From Pipra filicauda (Eukaryota; Chordata; Aves; Passeriformes; Pipridae): DNA of 64,000 nt. The stretch's first letter is position 1. Each line of letters starts with the position of its first letter. Below the pieces are notes generated by a model. That model searched no databases and was not told the DNA's origin. It was given only the letters and a program-made list of their open reading frames with translations. Below, piece by piece: positions 9,546-23,107 of the stretch. The stretch spans positions 682,001-746,000 of the forward strand of contig NW_024104379.1 of NCBI RefSeq assembly GCF_003945595.2, read 5' to 3'. The translations under genes were made by a program, and so were the position numbers.

Positions 9546-12500
9546 CTGAAGCATCTTCAGCATGAGCTCAAAGGCAAAATGCATTCTGCAGTCACAACAA
9601 CTTCAACGGGCTCTGGGAGGTGAGAGGTGACCTGTGGCCTCTGGTGTGTGCCTGCAGCCCTGTTTCCTTCCTGTGCAGCTGGGGTCAGTTTTTGCTTGTG
9701 GCTGTTTTACTGGAGTGTAGAGAGGAAAAACTGCAGTGGGCTTAACTTTGATTTAGACAAGATGTATTTTTTTATGGTTGCTCTCAGTTTGCCTGAAGCA
9801 TGATCATTTCTGGCATAGCACATCCAGTGCTGGCTCCTGCTGCTCCAGAGGAACTGGGAGAGGTTCAGTGAAGAGCTTCCAGCGTTGTTCAAGGGCTGGA
9901 ACTGGGTGGGGGCAGAGAGGGGAAACAGGGAAACAACTGCGAGAGCTCATCTGTTATTTGTCAGGCAGAAGGATAATTGATTGTTTTCTAGAAGCACCTT
10001 GCAAGGAACAGAGATCTGACTTTTCCAGGTCTTTCCTACTAATTGGTGTAATGTTCCCCTGCACACTGCAGGTGAAGCCAGGCAGCTCCAGCTGTACCTG
10101 TGGGCTAAGGAATTTGCTGCAATTAGTGGTTTCTAAAGTATTTCTTAGTGTCAAATCCAAGAGTTTCCAGCGACTCGCACCATCCAGCCCTATTACTTAC
10201 CTCATTGGAGATGAACCATCCACTGTCCTGGGTGCTCTCTGTTCACCTTGGGCTCACACTGGCCTTTCAATGACAGCCTAGACTCTTGGGTGCTGCTCCT
10301 CTTTGCTTTGCTGGTTGATGAAGGCAGCCCTACAAGCCAAGTCTTAAACCCGTAGAGCCAGCCCAAGTGTGCCAAGACCAGCATTCCCCCATGTTGCCTG
10401 TAGCAGCGGTGAAGGCTCCTGGCTTGCACAAGCACTATAACCAGGGAAGCAAAGAGAGTACTGGAGTCAAAAACAGAGGATTTTTGTGTCTGGGAAGAGG
10501 CAGTTGTCTCCTGCAGGTCTCTGAAGGTAGAGAAGGGACCATTTAGCTCCTAAGGTGCAGTGGCCACCAGCCCATGACCAGAATCTAGTCAGCCTTCCCA
10601 CGTGTAGAAGCCTTGCCACGTTTGGCCCCTTTCCTGGGGTAGTGAGTGGGCTGATGCTGGGAGCCCCACTGCGCACTGAGGAGGGGATGCACAGAGCTGG
10701 CACCGGGAGCGGCTGTCCCAGTTTGTGGAAACTTTCTTGCCTTTTTAAGGACATGCAGAATGCTATGCTCTAACTTTAGCACAAAGGTATGGTTGACTTG
10801 GCTTCTTTTATTAATGGATGAGTATAAATATATCTGCTCTTGGTGCCTGTCTTGTTCTGCCATGTGTAAACACTGAGCTCTGTCCCAGCTCCTTTTGATG
10901 ATAAATTCCTTGTCTTTTGAATCACAAATCACCTTTTTGTGTGTCAGAAGGAAGTGTCAAAGCCCAAAGTCATTTTGTTTTTTATAGCACCAGCGCTCTC
11001 CAGCTGAACTCTGCTCAGACATCACTGATTTCACGGAGCTCTGCAACAACAGCCGATCTGGCGTGTTTACGGTCTTATTGAAGTAGCCTTTGAGCTCCTC
11101 TGGAGTCCTCCTGCCACAGAGCACTGCAGTCCTCCCTTATTTTTGCAAGGATGTTGCCTGTCCTCCCCAGTGGGAGGCTGGGAAACCTCGCTTCCCATTT
11201 GAAACACCAGGGCTTTTCTTTTTCGGTCAGTGCTCCTGAGTTCTGCCGCTTCTGCTCTGAGAGAAGCAGCTCTCCAGAAATAGCTCCTGCTCTTGGCCAA
11301 GTGCAGCTCACATGGGCAAGATGCCGCTGGCTGTCCCTGCGCTCTCACTGAGCACGGAGACAGGTCTCACCCAGCGAAGGGCAGCTGCAGATGCCTGTGT
11401 GCAGAATGCAAGGGGGTGAGGAGGAGTTTCAGCTCACTGCAGTGTGAATGTGGGTGAGCTGCCTGCTCCACCATCCCACTCGGCTGTGGGGCTCGAGGGT
11501 GAGAAAGGAAGCGGGAGAGTCAGTGTCATCCATGGAAAGCTTTGCACAGGTAGAAAGCTTCACATCTATGCTGGGGAGGGGGGCCTGATCGAAAGTTTGG
11601 GGATGAAATGAAAAATTCAAGGTTGGGGAAAAGCTGGTGTCTGCTGAGCTTGCTCAGTGGCCTTGAGGGGTGAGGGCTGAGATGGCTGCAAGGCTGTGAC
11701 CCAGGGATAACACTCCTTTTTCTCCTCTGTGGACCAGCGATGGGATTCGTGATGCAGGAATGGAAATGACCCACCCTTGCTCCCTGCTAACACTGTTGTG
11801 TGACAGGCACCAAGCCGAGAGCCGGTGCAGCCAGAGGTCTGGAGAGATGAGTCTGACACACTTCACAGGGTCAGTTTGGGTGAGACAGCCTTGAAGCATC
11901 AGAGATGACAGCTAGTGGTGAAGCCGACACATCCCTGGTTAAAATCCAGGCCCTGCCATATTTGAGAGCGTCATTAGCTCCAGAGGGGAGGCCAGGCAGA
12001 GGTCAGCTTGGCCATTCGGGTCACTGAGCGGCTGTCCAAAATACCTATTCAGCCCTGGGCTCTCAAAGAGCTTTGACTTGAAAGGAGCAAATACCTGGAC
12101 TTACTGCAGGGTTGAGTGAAACATGCCATTCCCACAGGCTTGTTAGTGACATCAAATACTTCTTACAATATGGATTTAGGACCTGTCAACACCAGCACAA
12201 CTAAGTACTGGGGTCTTTTTGCTGAGCAGCACGAATGCTGGTAAGTCACCAGTCCCCACCATTATCCATGAGCTGTGGGGGATGGTGAAACACCTTCCCA
12301 CCATCAGCCAGTGTCCTCATGCCAAAACTGGGCAAAACCCCCATTTGTAGAGCTAAGGGAGCTTGCTCTGGTTGTTCCCCTGAAGAGCAGCATGCAGGAG
12401 GTGGCTGTAAGCCATCTCTAGTACCAAGGAGGGTCATAAATAACCCTGGGGATGTGATGCCAGACCCTGGTTTTCCTCCAGTTGAGCCTGGAGCCTTCAG

Positions 12501-15500
12501 GCTCAAAAGCATGTTGCATTTTGCTAAGGAATGGTGCCCTCAAAACAAAAAATGAGGCTGAAGCCAAATTTCACTCCAGGGGCTGTACACATTTGCACTT
12601 GGATGGAGCTGCTTGTATGTAGGAGTGGTGACTGTCCAACGGCTCCCAGCAATGGCTCAGTGTGCTCAGAGCCACGCCAGCCTCCTGGGAGGTGTCACAG
12701 GTGAGACATCCCGGCACCTGCAGAAAATCCACTGTGATTTACGGACCAGGTGTGACCCAGCACCGCAGCAGGGAACCGGGGACATTGCCTCTCAATGGCA
12801 GTGAATGCCCACTGCTGAGCATGCAAGGAGCTTTATTCACCATTTTTCTTTGTGTTTATGTTTAAATGTTTCTCATTTTGTAGAAGAAAAAGCATTTGGA
12901 GGGTTTGAACTCTGGCAAGGGGTAAGTTGCAAGCTTCCTTCACTTTCTCGTACTGGGAAAAGGCAACCAACCCCCTTCCCTAACAAGTGGGTAGTAAATG
13001 AACTTGTGGAAAAGTAATTGTTCTGGAGCCCTGCCCATCTTTGGCATGCCCTCATCCTGTTCACAAGTTCCTGGCAACTGTTCTCTAAGCCCTCCACTAG
13101 AAATGAAACACCTTGAATGAAGGGTCCTGCAAGAAACACCTTGACTGAGCATCTCTCTCCCTGCTGGTGACTGATGGCGCCAAAGGCATGTACTGTGTGC
13201 CTGTGGTGCAGACCCAGGAGCCAGTTTATCCCTGTGAGGCAGCAGTGCCTGGCTATACTTGGAGATGGGCAGATGCACGGTGGATTTGTACTCTGGTCTT
13301 CTTGGGAAAATGTGAAATACTCGACTCCCTTGTGCCTTTGTATGGCTTCCTGTCCCCTTGCTGGGGACCCTCACAGCTGAGAGACCCTAGAGGCACAGAG
13401 CAGCATCCTTATGAGCACTGCCAAGGGTGAGATCTCAGCAAGCCTATGTGTGCAGAAAGCATGTCCTGAAGAACAGCCCAGTACAGTGCATCCCTGATGT
13501 GAACCCTGGAAATTTCGCTCATCACGTGCGGCCACTTCATTCCCTCCCTGCCACTGGAGCTACGTAGGTCTCCTGAGGCCACAGGTTTCTAGTTTAGTTA
13601 CCAGCACCTAGTCTGAGCATCTGTGCCCAAAATACAGTGAAAGTTGCCAGGAGGAGAGAAGAGGCGATAGGTGAATCTCCTCTTTTCTGCTTTGCAAACA
13701 ATCAGATCCCAAGCTTTGAGCTGTGCTATGCTGCCCTGACTCCTTGGCTTGGTGGTAGGTGGCTGCTCAGGGAGTGCTGCAGTACAGGAGTTATCTTTTC
13801 TAAACCCTTCACTGCCCTCTGGCAGCCAGGCAATCTCCATGGGACAAAATCCTAACATGCCCAGAAATGTTTCTGGCCTCAATTTCACTCCAGGCATTGG
13901 GGAAAACAGGAATGCTTTTAAAAGCTGCCATCTCATCGTCTAAGTCAGAGAAACCATGTGCCATGAATGTGCCCAAAGGAATGACCCACGGGAACAACAA
14001 GGCTTGAATGGACAGGATGATCCAAGGCAGAAAAAGCAGAAAGGCAGATTTTGAATGGTATTTTAATAGTCTGATCATGTGGACAAAATTAAAAGGAGAA
14101 CCAGGACCAATAAATCTGTGTTTAGCCTGCCTCTCAGGACACACCATCCCCTCTTTACTTGCTCTGTGTGGGATTTGCCCTGGACATGGCTGCAGGATTC
14201 AGCAGCACCATGAACACCCACCCAGAGCTGTGTCTTACCCACCAGGGTAATCAAGGCCATAATATTTCTGAGACTCCTCTACCCAGGATTGTTATTATTC
14301 CACTTAATTTTACAATTTATTTTTTTAACACCTCTTTCCTTTCACTAGTGTTTCTGCAAACAGCCTGGAGAGGTCCAGATCTCGGAGTTATCAGCCCTTG
14401 CCTCCCAGAATCATGGTACAGCACCTGGTCTGTTTTATCCCAGGGATCTTCTGCCTCTCCAAGTGTAGGAAAGCCAGAGCTGTGCTGCATCTCTGAAGGT
14501 CTGTGGTCACACTGGAAACCGGACTGGCTTCTCCTCTTTGGCCTTGCAGGTGTCACTAACCAGTGAAGAGCAGCAAACCCAGGACCCAGTCTCAGATCTG
14601 GCCCGCTGGTGGTCTGATTTTACAGCTGCTTCATGCAAACAAAACAAGACCCTGGGTGGGAAATCTGGAAGACCAAAGGATTGTTAGCAGGATGGGGCAC
14701 AGTCCTCTGGGTAGGGGCATCGCCTCTTCCTGCCCATATGACCACTTGGTGCCTCCTGCTCAGCCCTTCCATTTGAAAAATGGGACTAGAACCTCATCAC
14801 TGAAGTTGGCTTCATTAGTATTTGTGCTCTACAGAACAGTTCTGCCAGGAGCCACTGACATCCATGTTTTCATTGCCATCGCTGCAGTTTTACATATTTC
14901 TGATATCAGAACATGTGGGTCATTAGACATCAGGATGACCTCGTGGAGACACTGCCTTGCTTAGTTAACATATTTCCCAAGATGTGGGCATAGCGACTCA
15001 GTGATATTGTGTGATATACTCACTTATTGTTTTCTCATCCCAGAGCTACTTCCTTGAGGATTTTCCTTCTCTATCTAACCCCATAAATGCCTTGCTGGTT
15101 TCCCACATGTGGCATGTGGGTAGTGAGGTCTCTCATACCTCTCAACTGGCTGCCCCAGGTCATGCCTATGACTGAGTTTCCCATATGGAACATGCACATC
15201 TGGTCATATCCCTTCACTTCCGTAGGGAACCAGTACAGGCTTTGGCCATTTGGAGGTGGTGTTTCCCCTGTGTGGGTGGTGTGGTGGCCCTAGAGCTCTT
15301 GTTTCTCAACCCCACTCACCAGTGTTGGAGTCGTCTCTGTCTAATTCTCCTGCAAGCTCAGGGCTGTTTCAGGAGCACCAGAGTTTGAGCCAAAGCTTTT
15401 GGAATGGGTTGATTTCCAAGCATGCCATGTGGGCTTGGAGCTGGAGCTGCTAAGGGGGTGCAGCTGTTCCTCTGTCCCTCTGTTCCTCAGCATCTCTGGG

Positions 15501-17927
15501 ATGTGAACACTTGGACATGAGCTCCTCAGCATTTAAGGGTGAAAAGGTTATTTTTCACATACTACCTGGCTCCCACCTGTCATTGGAATGCCACAAAATA
15601 ATTTAGATGTGGCAAAGGTAGCAAGAGTCCTTCAGGTCTCTTCCAGCATGCCAAGAGTTTGAAGTCAGATCACATGCATAAGAGGACAGGAATTTCCCTT
15701 AGGTTTTCCAGAAAGGCTGGGACCCAGGTTGGGGTCCCGCAACTGGAGCAGTTGGACAATCCCTGCCATGGCAATGTGCATGTGTTGCTGCAATGGTGTT
15801 CATGTGGGTTTACCACGGCAACACCCACAAAAGTGGACGACATTATTCCACTGCCACTGGGTTCAGCTGCCATGCAAATCACCAATGGCATTTTACAGGA
15901 GACATTTGCCCGTGTGGTGATGTTTGTGCTTCGGGTCATGTCTATTTTTGCTATAACGCCATGTATTTTTAAATTGGGCTTGAATGGCATACAGTGCCCA
16001 CAGTGCAGCTCCTTTCAAATCATCTGTCATGTCAGAAAATGGTTTTGAATATCTGTCTGCTCATTTCAAGCAAAATATTTATTCTGTAATTAGAGTGTTT
16101 TGTTCCAAATGCTTTTTTTTTAAAAAAAAAAAAAGTATGAATGAGAAGTCAGTATTAGATTGCTTAAGTGGATGAAAATATGCAGGTGGAAAAGCAAAAC
16201 GCTTCTGCAAAGCTGGTGTGGGTGTTTAGCCTTCACAAAATGTTTCTCTGTTTTTTTCCCCCCTATCTCATCACTGTGAAGATCTGGTCTATTAGTTTCT
16301 GTGCCAGGACATACTGGGGATATTGCAACTGTGTCTGTGAAGGTGAGGGAAAAGTCTTCAGCCCATCCTCTCCACACTTGACCATGCTCCTCGATGTTGT
16401 CTCCCCAGCTGAGCTCTCATCCCTGCAGAAGTATCAGTGCCCTGGCCCAAGGATGCTCTCTGGGTCCCCTCACTGTGGGTGCCATGCAGTTGATGTGCTG
16501 TGCAGTGCTGGAGGCATCTCTGTGCATCTCTGACACAGCACTGTGGTCCATGTCACGGCCTGTGAGTGCTGTGCAGGGATCAGAAATGATGGACAACTGG
16601 GGTAAATGTGATTTAATGTATTTCCACTGCCAGAGTACTAAAAGTTATGCTCTCACAGAGACAGAGGGCTCATGCGTGCACATGTGGGCAAAGACAGAAA
16701 GGAAGGAGCAAGTTTCATGCTTTACTGAGGCACTTGAGAAACATTTGCTGCTGTTGTAAATTTACTCCCAAGATAGCTTATGATTCACCTGCAAGTTCAT
16801 GGGGGGAAGAAAAAACAAAAATGTTTATGTCAACCTCACTCAGGCTAAAAATATTTCTTTTAGGTTCCTGGCAAGCCAAAAGCTTCCTGGTATCCTGGCC
16901 GTGTGTTGCATCAGGGGTCTACATGGTTTGATTTTGCTTTCAGATGAAAACATTTCATTTCCCAGCCCCAGTCCCAAGGCAGGTCTCCTTGTAACCTGTA
17001 CTATACTTCTGAACTCCAACCTTCAGGTCCTGCATTGGGGCAGGGAGCAAGACACTGGCCAGTGGCACTGCTGCCTCCTGGCTGCCTGAAGCTACACAAC
17101 TGGTGTCTTCCTTGCTCTGCCCAGCAGGATCATGGGATCGTGTCCAGTGCACCAGCGGCTTGGCTTTGCAGATGGAAGTTGCCTCTGGATTTCAAACTAG
17201 AGAGAAATTAAAGGTAAGAAAGAAGGATAAAGATTTAAATTTAAACCTAAAATATAACTTCAAAGGACACAACAGCTAAGCTCCTAGGGAAACTGGTCTG
17301 AAGTTTAGGGATTTGATTTTGTGAGTGTCTACAAGTAAGAGCTTCCCTTTGGACCTGAATTCAGTGGCAGGGGAACTCTGCCTCAGAGCACGACAATACT
17401 TTTAATTAATTCTATCCAAATTTGTATGAAGTAATTGTGTACTATTAAATGATCCCACTCAACACAAGGTAACTTTGCTTTTCGTTTTCTTATCCTGTAC
17501 AAATAATACATATACCCACTGGCTGTTTTGTAAATAACCTCACTGCCTCACCCCTGCCAAGGGGTGGCCCGTATCTCCACCTTCTCGCCTCTGATGCCTT
17601 TTGGTTGTTATTTCCTGTCAGCATGCCCAAAACCAAGTAAAAACATGCTGCCTACAGTAATCAGTTGTATTTGCTAAGCCTCTGTTTACACAGCTGTCTT
17701 ACTGTGTCTGCTTAGGTGACCCTATCCGAGCAGGTAATGCTGAACGAGATGCTCTGATTGACTGCAGAAGCTGGGATTAGGTGCTGGCTCTTCACACTGT
17801 GCATTTCTGCATCAGCTGGATGGTGAGAAGCTGCTCTAAAAGGCCGATTGGGTGCATGAGCTCGTGAGCCCAGCCCCACAGTTATAATTTGGAACAGAGT
17901 GATTAAGGCTTACAGTAAAGCTAGCAC
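9546..17927. other. Intergenic region, no gene supported
   Basis: Frames of up to about 165 codons occur on both strands, but they overlap each other and lack recognisable domains and convincing splice sites. An A/T run (about 16118-16134) and ordinary mixed-composition DNA are all that is seen. No recognisable tRNA, CR1 or LTR signature was found. Confidence 0.55.
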
Positions 17928-18385
17928 AGAATCATAGAACCATGGGCTGGTTTGGGTTGGAAGGGACCTTTTAATGATCATCCAGTTCCGACCTCCCTGC
18001 CACGGGCAGGGACACCTCCCCTCAGACCAAGTTGATCCAAGCCCCGTCCAAGCCCCTTGACCACTTTCAGGGATAGGGCATCCACAACTTCTCTGGGCAA
18101 CCTGTTCCAGTGCCTCACTACCCTCACAGTAAGGAATTTTTTCCTATTATCCAGTATAAACCTCCTCTTTCAGTTTGAACTTATTCCCCCTTGTCCTGTC
18201 ACTACATGCTCTTGTAAAAAGTCCTCTCCATCCTTCTCATAGGCTCCCTTCAGGTACCGGAAGGCTGCAATTATGTAACTCTTCTTTTTTCTCTTTTCCA
18301 GACTGAACAAACCCTGTTCTCAGCCTTTCCTTATAGGAGAGGTACTCGATCCCTTTGATCATCTTGGTGGCATGTCTCTCCTCCC
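17928..18385 (-). mobile_element. CR1 LINE, 5'-truncated copy
   Basis: Reading the plus strand, the element opens with AGAATCATAGAACC and GGTTTGGGTTGGAAGGGACC, then GACCTCCCTGCCACGGGCAG, GGCATCCACAACTTCTCTGG, GCAACCTGTTCCAGTGCCTC and a TTGTCCTGTCACTACATG block, in the order expected for the reverse complement of a CR1 3' half. CR1 sense is therefore on the minus strand. Similarity fades after the block resembling GATCATCTTGGTGGC near 18,375, which marks the 5' truncation. Only the end of the CR1 reverse-transcriptase ORF and the 3' tail remain, with no intact ORF. It is one of the longest CR1 copies in the window. Confidence 0.92.
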
Positions 18386-21300
18386 TCTGTTTTCTTTCTG
18401 CATTTCCCTCCTCCATCTCAATGTGCAGTGTCTTGCACAGCACTGTGGATGTGCTACAAGGCAGGTCATGCAGGTGTGCTGATAAATCTTCTTGCTTTGG
18501 ACATAATAGGCCTCTCCTTGCCCAATGCCCCAAGCTAGGCTATGAACCACTCCCTGCTTTGGTGAGCTTTTTGGCCACTGAGCAGGCTTAGGAGCCCATA
18601 TGGTTTCACGTGGATGCTGCTTTCCAGGGCAGTTTGTGTGCAATGCCTGACATACTAATACCAGCAGGAACAATGTGCTTCAGAGGAAGCATCCATGGCT
18701 TTTTGCCTTGAGCTGGAAATCCCTCTCCTTAGAGGGAACCAGCAGCTTCCCTGCTTTGTTCCCTTCCTCCGGAGAGCTGATTTTTCTCCTACACGCTTGC
18801 AAAAACACTGCTGGCTGCTGCTGCTACCACACTGCAGCCAGCTGGGCACAAGCAAGGCTTGTTCTGGCAGTTGGAGGTTAATGGTGGCCAGAGGGTGGCC
18901 AAGGTGCTGGGAGCCACACCTGGTGGCTCTGTGGTGATCCTGGTGATGTGGTTCATGTGGGTCTCCTCTGAAGGCATTTCTCTAGGCTTTCAAGTTAGAA
19001 AACTGCCCCAGGAGTGCTACGAGTTTTGTTAGAGTTTCTGCTAAATCACTAGCCAAAGTCATCAAAATGTATCTTGAAAGTTTTTGGACCTGGTGACTCA
19101 GGGGTGCTGTTTGTGGAGCTGTTGGGGTGATCCCACAAGAAAAGTCCCTCTGGTGCTCATGCTGCACCAGCACCAAGGAGCACCTCCAACTGTAGAGGCT
19201 GCAGAGCGGCTATTTCCACATCACCAATGTCTTCCAGCACTTCCTCACAATAAGCTTTTTCCTGCAGAAGTTCAGAGACTTCTTGGCTCTTGTTGCTGGT
19301 AACTGCCCACTATATTTGGAAAATGGATTGAAAATCCCATGTCTCGATGGAGTCTAGTTTAGACCTGAGATGTTGAGGCTGAGCAGAGCCCAGCAGGAAT
19401 GGCTGGTATTTTGCATGTGTGCCCATGGAGGGCTCCCCAGAGGAGCAGATGTGGGGTGCCATCTCCAAGTTATGGGCTGGGCAAGAGGAGGGGATGCCTG
19501 TGCTGAGGCTGGTGCAGGGTTGCCCTTCCAGCACAGCACAGTGTGCGTGGAAGGAAAGGGAAGCAGAGGAGAGAAACCATCTTAATCACAGTGCCTTTCC
19601 AATAGTACTGTATCTAGTGCCTGTACAGTGTGGCCTTTTGGCTTACTGCACACAAAGAAGATGAAATACCAGTCATCTGGAGAAAGAAGAGGAGGGGAAA
19701 AAGAGTGGAAAGGGGAATGTCCAGGACTGGGAAACATTTCTGCTGGGAGAAGTGAAGCAGGAGGAATGGATCTTCAATTGCCAGGCAGGGAAGTGCCGTT
19801 TGCACAAAATCACTGTCGAGACTGGCACCAACTCTCCCTCTTGTGGGCATTCTCCTCTGTCTTGTGTAGAGTCTGGTATCTGCAGCTGCTGCCAGCAGCC
19901 TTGAACCTATGATGGCTTCATTGTGATGAGATGGTTCATAATAACTTCTGTATTAAATATCCATGTAAATTAGGCCAAGAGGGTGGGCTGATTGGCAGAG
20001 CTGGCATCTAGAGTGTCCTGGCATCAGGCTCATCACTCAGCAGATGAGAGGCACATCTATGTCTGTAAAGTGAACCACCCAAAAGCAGGACCCATGACAA
20101 GGGGGCAGATACTGAATAAATTACTTGCCATGTTCACTCCTCGCAGGTCATACTGGCCAGGACTTCACTTTCCTGCTCTCCTCTCACTTTACTCAAATTG
20201 GTCTTTTTATTTTATTTAATAACCCAAACAAATCAAAGCTTGCCCATGTTCCCACCTGAATTTCCATCTGAATCCTGACCCCAAAGACTCCCTCTTGGCC
20301 CAGGCTATGCTCAGTGGGTGAGATATTTGTAATATACATTTTTTCACACAAAATGTCTACCTGCTTTGTCTGGTCTATCTGCAGTCCCCTTTCTTCTCCT
20401 GACTTTTTTATCTGTGGTCCCACTGTTGTCCTTGTCTGTTTTTCTTTTATGATTTGGACCCTCTCTACCCCAATAAACAGGTGAGGCTGGGGCTGTCTTG
20501 TTGTGGGGGCCAATGTACCTCTCTCAGCTACATCAGTTGCAGGTCTGCAAGAGCAGCAGATAAATCCTGGCCTTTTGCTCAGGAGGATAATAAATCCTGT
20601 GTAATTTGGCCTTTGCTGTAAACCCATAGATAAGTCAAAAAATTAGCACTGAAACCCAGAGAAGGAGCATGGATTCATTTAGAGCAAAGAGTGGAATGAG
20701 ATCTCTGCTGAAGATGATGGGGAACGAAATAAAAGGACCACAGGCTAAGATAAGCAACTTCTAGAACAGATGCTGTCACAGAGCAGCTGGATCCGACCAG
20801 CTGAGCCACCAGCACTGGATCCCTTAGCAGGAGGAGGAAGATCGAAAAATCAAACCATGTTATTTGAGGAACTTGCAATTAAAAAGTCACCAGAGGTGGG
20901 ACCCCTGCACGTACAGAGATCTAGAGATCTTCGATGGTAATGGAGCTTCATTTTTATTGGCTTTTTTTTTTTTTTTTTTGAATGACCATGCCTTAAAGCT
21001 GTTTGTGAATGGTTAGAAAGTGACTATCAGATTTTTGTCTTTGTGCATTGGCTAATTGACTCTGCATTGGTTGCAGAGTCACCAAGTCAGCAGGTTGTTT
21101 TAAACAGTTTGACCTAGTAAGGCTGCAACCATGTCTGAAATATATTTTGAGGAGCATGTATAAGAGGATTAAAAAAATTATAAACTTGTGAAGAATTCTG
21201 CCTAGAGCTGTTAAATGCAAGCATGCAAATATAACCTTGGGAAGTCCTTTAGCCTCAAGTTGCTGCACAGGAGTAGAATTGTTCCTGCTTCTTACACTTT

Positions 21301-22747
21301 CCCTGGGCATCTGCCACTAGTGCTGTTGGAAGAAGGAGCTAGATGAGCTTCTATCTGTCCATGGATCCTGTGTGTGTAAGGTGAGCTTTCCAAAGGTGAC
21401 CAGCCTGGGACATCTGTATATGCAACCCTAGATCCCAAAGAGCTGAGGGGGCTAGCCAGGCTGAGCATGTGGCAGGAATGCTATGTTACACTTGTACCAT
21501 GGGACCAGGAGTCGCAGCAGAGGTGAAATCTTCCAGTGTTTTTTTCATGCCAGTATCTTGCAGTCAGCAGCAAGTCCCACCACTGTGGTTGTCTTGCCAG
21601 CAGGACCCTAAAGGGCAGAAGACAAAAGATCTGATTGCAAGCACAGCATTGAAAATAACAGGGAAGAGATACAGAACAGAGATGCCACCCCAAATTCAGT
21701 GTACATCCTCTGCTCAGGCAGCCAAGCCACCAGCACTGTGTTTAGGGTGCTCACTGCTGCCCAGTGTTGATCTGCTTGAAGAAAACACTTATTTTTTTGC
21801 CAAGGCATCAGTTTACTTGCAGAAGTTCCCAGAAGACTAGCAGAGCACATAAGGCACTACTGGATTAGGGGCTGCTTAAACTGGTGCTGCTTCTCAGAAG
21901 AGAAGAAGTCCTGATTGTTCCTTTCCTCCCTAAGGGAGCACTTGGTGTTGGAACGATAATGCAAAATGAGACCTTGAACTTTGAAAAGGGCCAACTGCAG
22001 CTGGAAGCAAGAACCTGCTGGAGCTCATTAAAAGGCAAGTGTAAACATCAATACAAATGAGGGGTAGATCTTGGCTTCCCCACAGGCTCTTATCTTGCAG
22101 AAGCTTCATGCTTTGTGGATGAGAGGCTGTTTTGTAGGCAAAGAGAATAAAAAGTGTGCCTGTTTTCTCACTTTTCACCCCATGAAACTCAGGCACAGGG
22201 AAACCCTAATCTGTATGTGCTGTTCCACTAGTTAGACAGTGTTGCCTGGGGTTCTGGAGGATGGCTCCATGGGTGTTTCTTTTACAAGCGATGCCTGCGT
22301 AAGTAGCTCTGCGTCCTCCTACTCCCCCTGCCAGCATATGTTGGTCCAGCTGTGTGACAAATCAGACTGTAGAACTTATCTGGCTTCAAAATAAACTCTC
22401 CAAAAGATAAACACAGTTACTTTAAACTCAGACCAGTTCCTTGATCCACTTCATTTCAAACCCTCATAAAGAGCTGCACAGGCATTGTGGAACGGAGCAG
22501 GCTCTGCTGGCATTGCCTGCAAATCCAACTTAAAGCATGCACAGCCTCATATTAAGTGCTGGCACCTTGAGGGCCATTGTCTGCCCGCTGGGCCTGAGAA
22601 GGCAATTTCCAGCTGTATCACCCACTTTTACCATGTAGGGATGGGCTCTCCCACTCTTTTTTGGGAGTCTGAGCTGTGCATTGTGTGTTGAGGCCAGGTT
22701 AACTCCTCTTCCTCGAGGAGCAGCTCAGATAGGAAGAATTATTCAAT
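18386..22747. other. Intergenic region, no gene supported
   Basis: No recognisable coding exon or RNA gene. A T-run occurs at about 20961-20981 and a small palindromic GAGATCTAGAGATCT-like motif near 20,917. Frames present are short and without recognisable domains. Confidence 0.55.
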
Positions 22748-23107
22748 GCTGAGTTGACCTCATCTCAGTCTACAACTTCCTCATGAGGGGAAGAGGAGGG
22801 GCAGACACTGGTCTCTTCTCTGTGGTGACCAGTGACAGGACTCAAGGGAATGGCCTGAAGTTGTGCCAGGGGGGGTTTAGGTTGGATATCAGAAAGAGGT
22901 TCTTTACCCAGAGGGTGGTTGGGCACTGGAACAGGCTCCCCAGGGAAGTGGTCACAGCACCAAGCCTCACAGAGTTCAAGAAGCATTTGGATGATACTCT
23001 CAGGCACATGGTGTGGCTCTTGGGGATGGTCCTGTGCGGGGCCAGGAGTTGGAGTCGGTGATCCTTGTGGGTCCCTTCCAACTTGGCATATTCTGTGATT
23101 CTGTGAG
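22748..23107 (+). mobile_element. CR1-X-type LINE, 5'-truncated copy
   Basis: The sequence follows the CR1-X 3' region: ACAACTTCCTCATGAGGGGA, a block like GGTGACCAGTGACAGGA, GGTTTAGGTTGGATATCAGA, GGTGGTTGGGCACTGGAACA, then GAGTTGG, TGATCCTTGTGGGTCCC, TTCCAAC and a terminal TTCTGTGATTCTGTGA. One frame still reads as the C-terminal end of the CR1 ORF2 protein, with RKRFFTQRVVGHWNRLPREV and a SLTEFKKHLDD-like segment. No endonuclease or RT core remains. The longer minus-strand open frame over this element (about 22765-23484) is antisense and not a gene. Its 3' tail is the same type as that of the SINE at 54.4 kb. Confidence 0.93.

Noticed and set aside
20914..20932. GAGATCTAGAGATCT palindrome as an operator-like site
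   Set aside because: Short and isolated in vertebrate DNA; no known role and explainable by chance.
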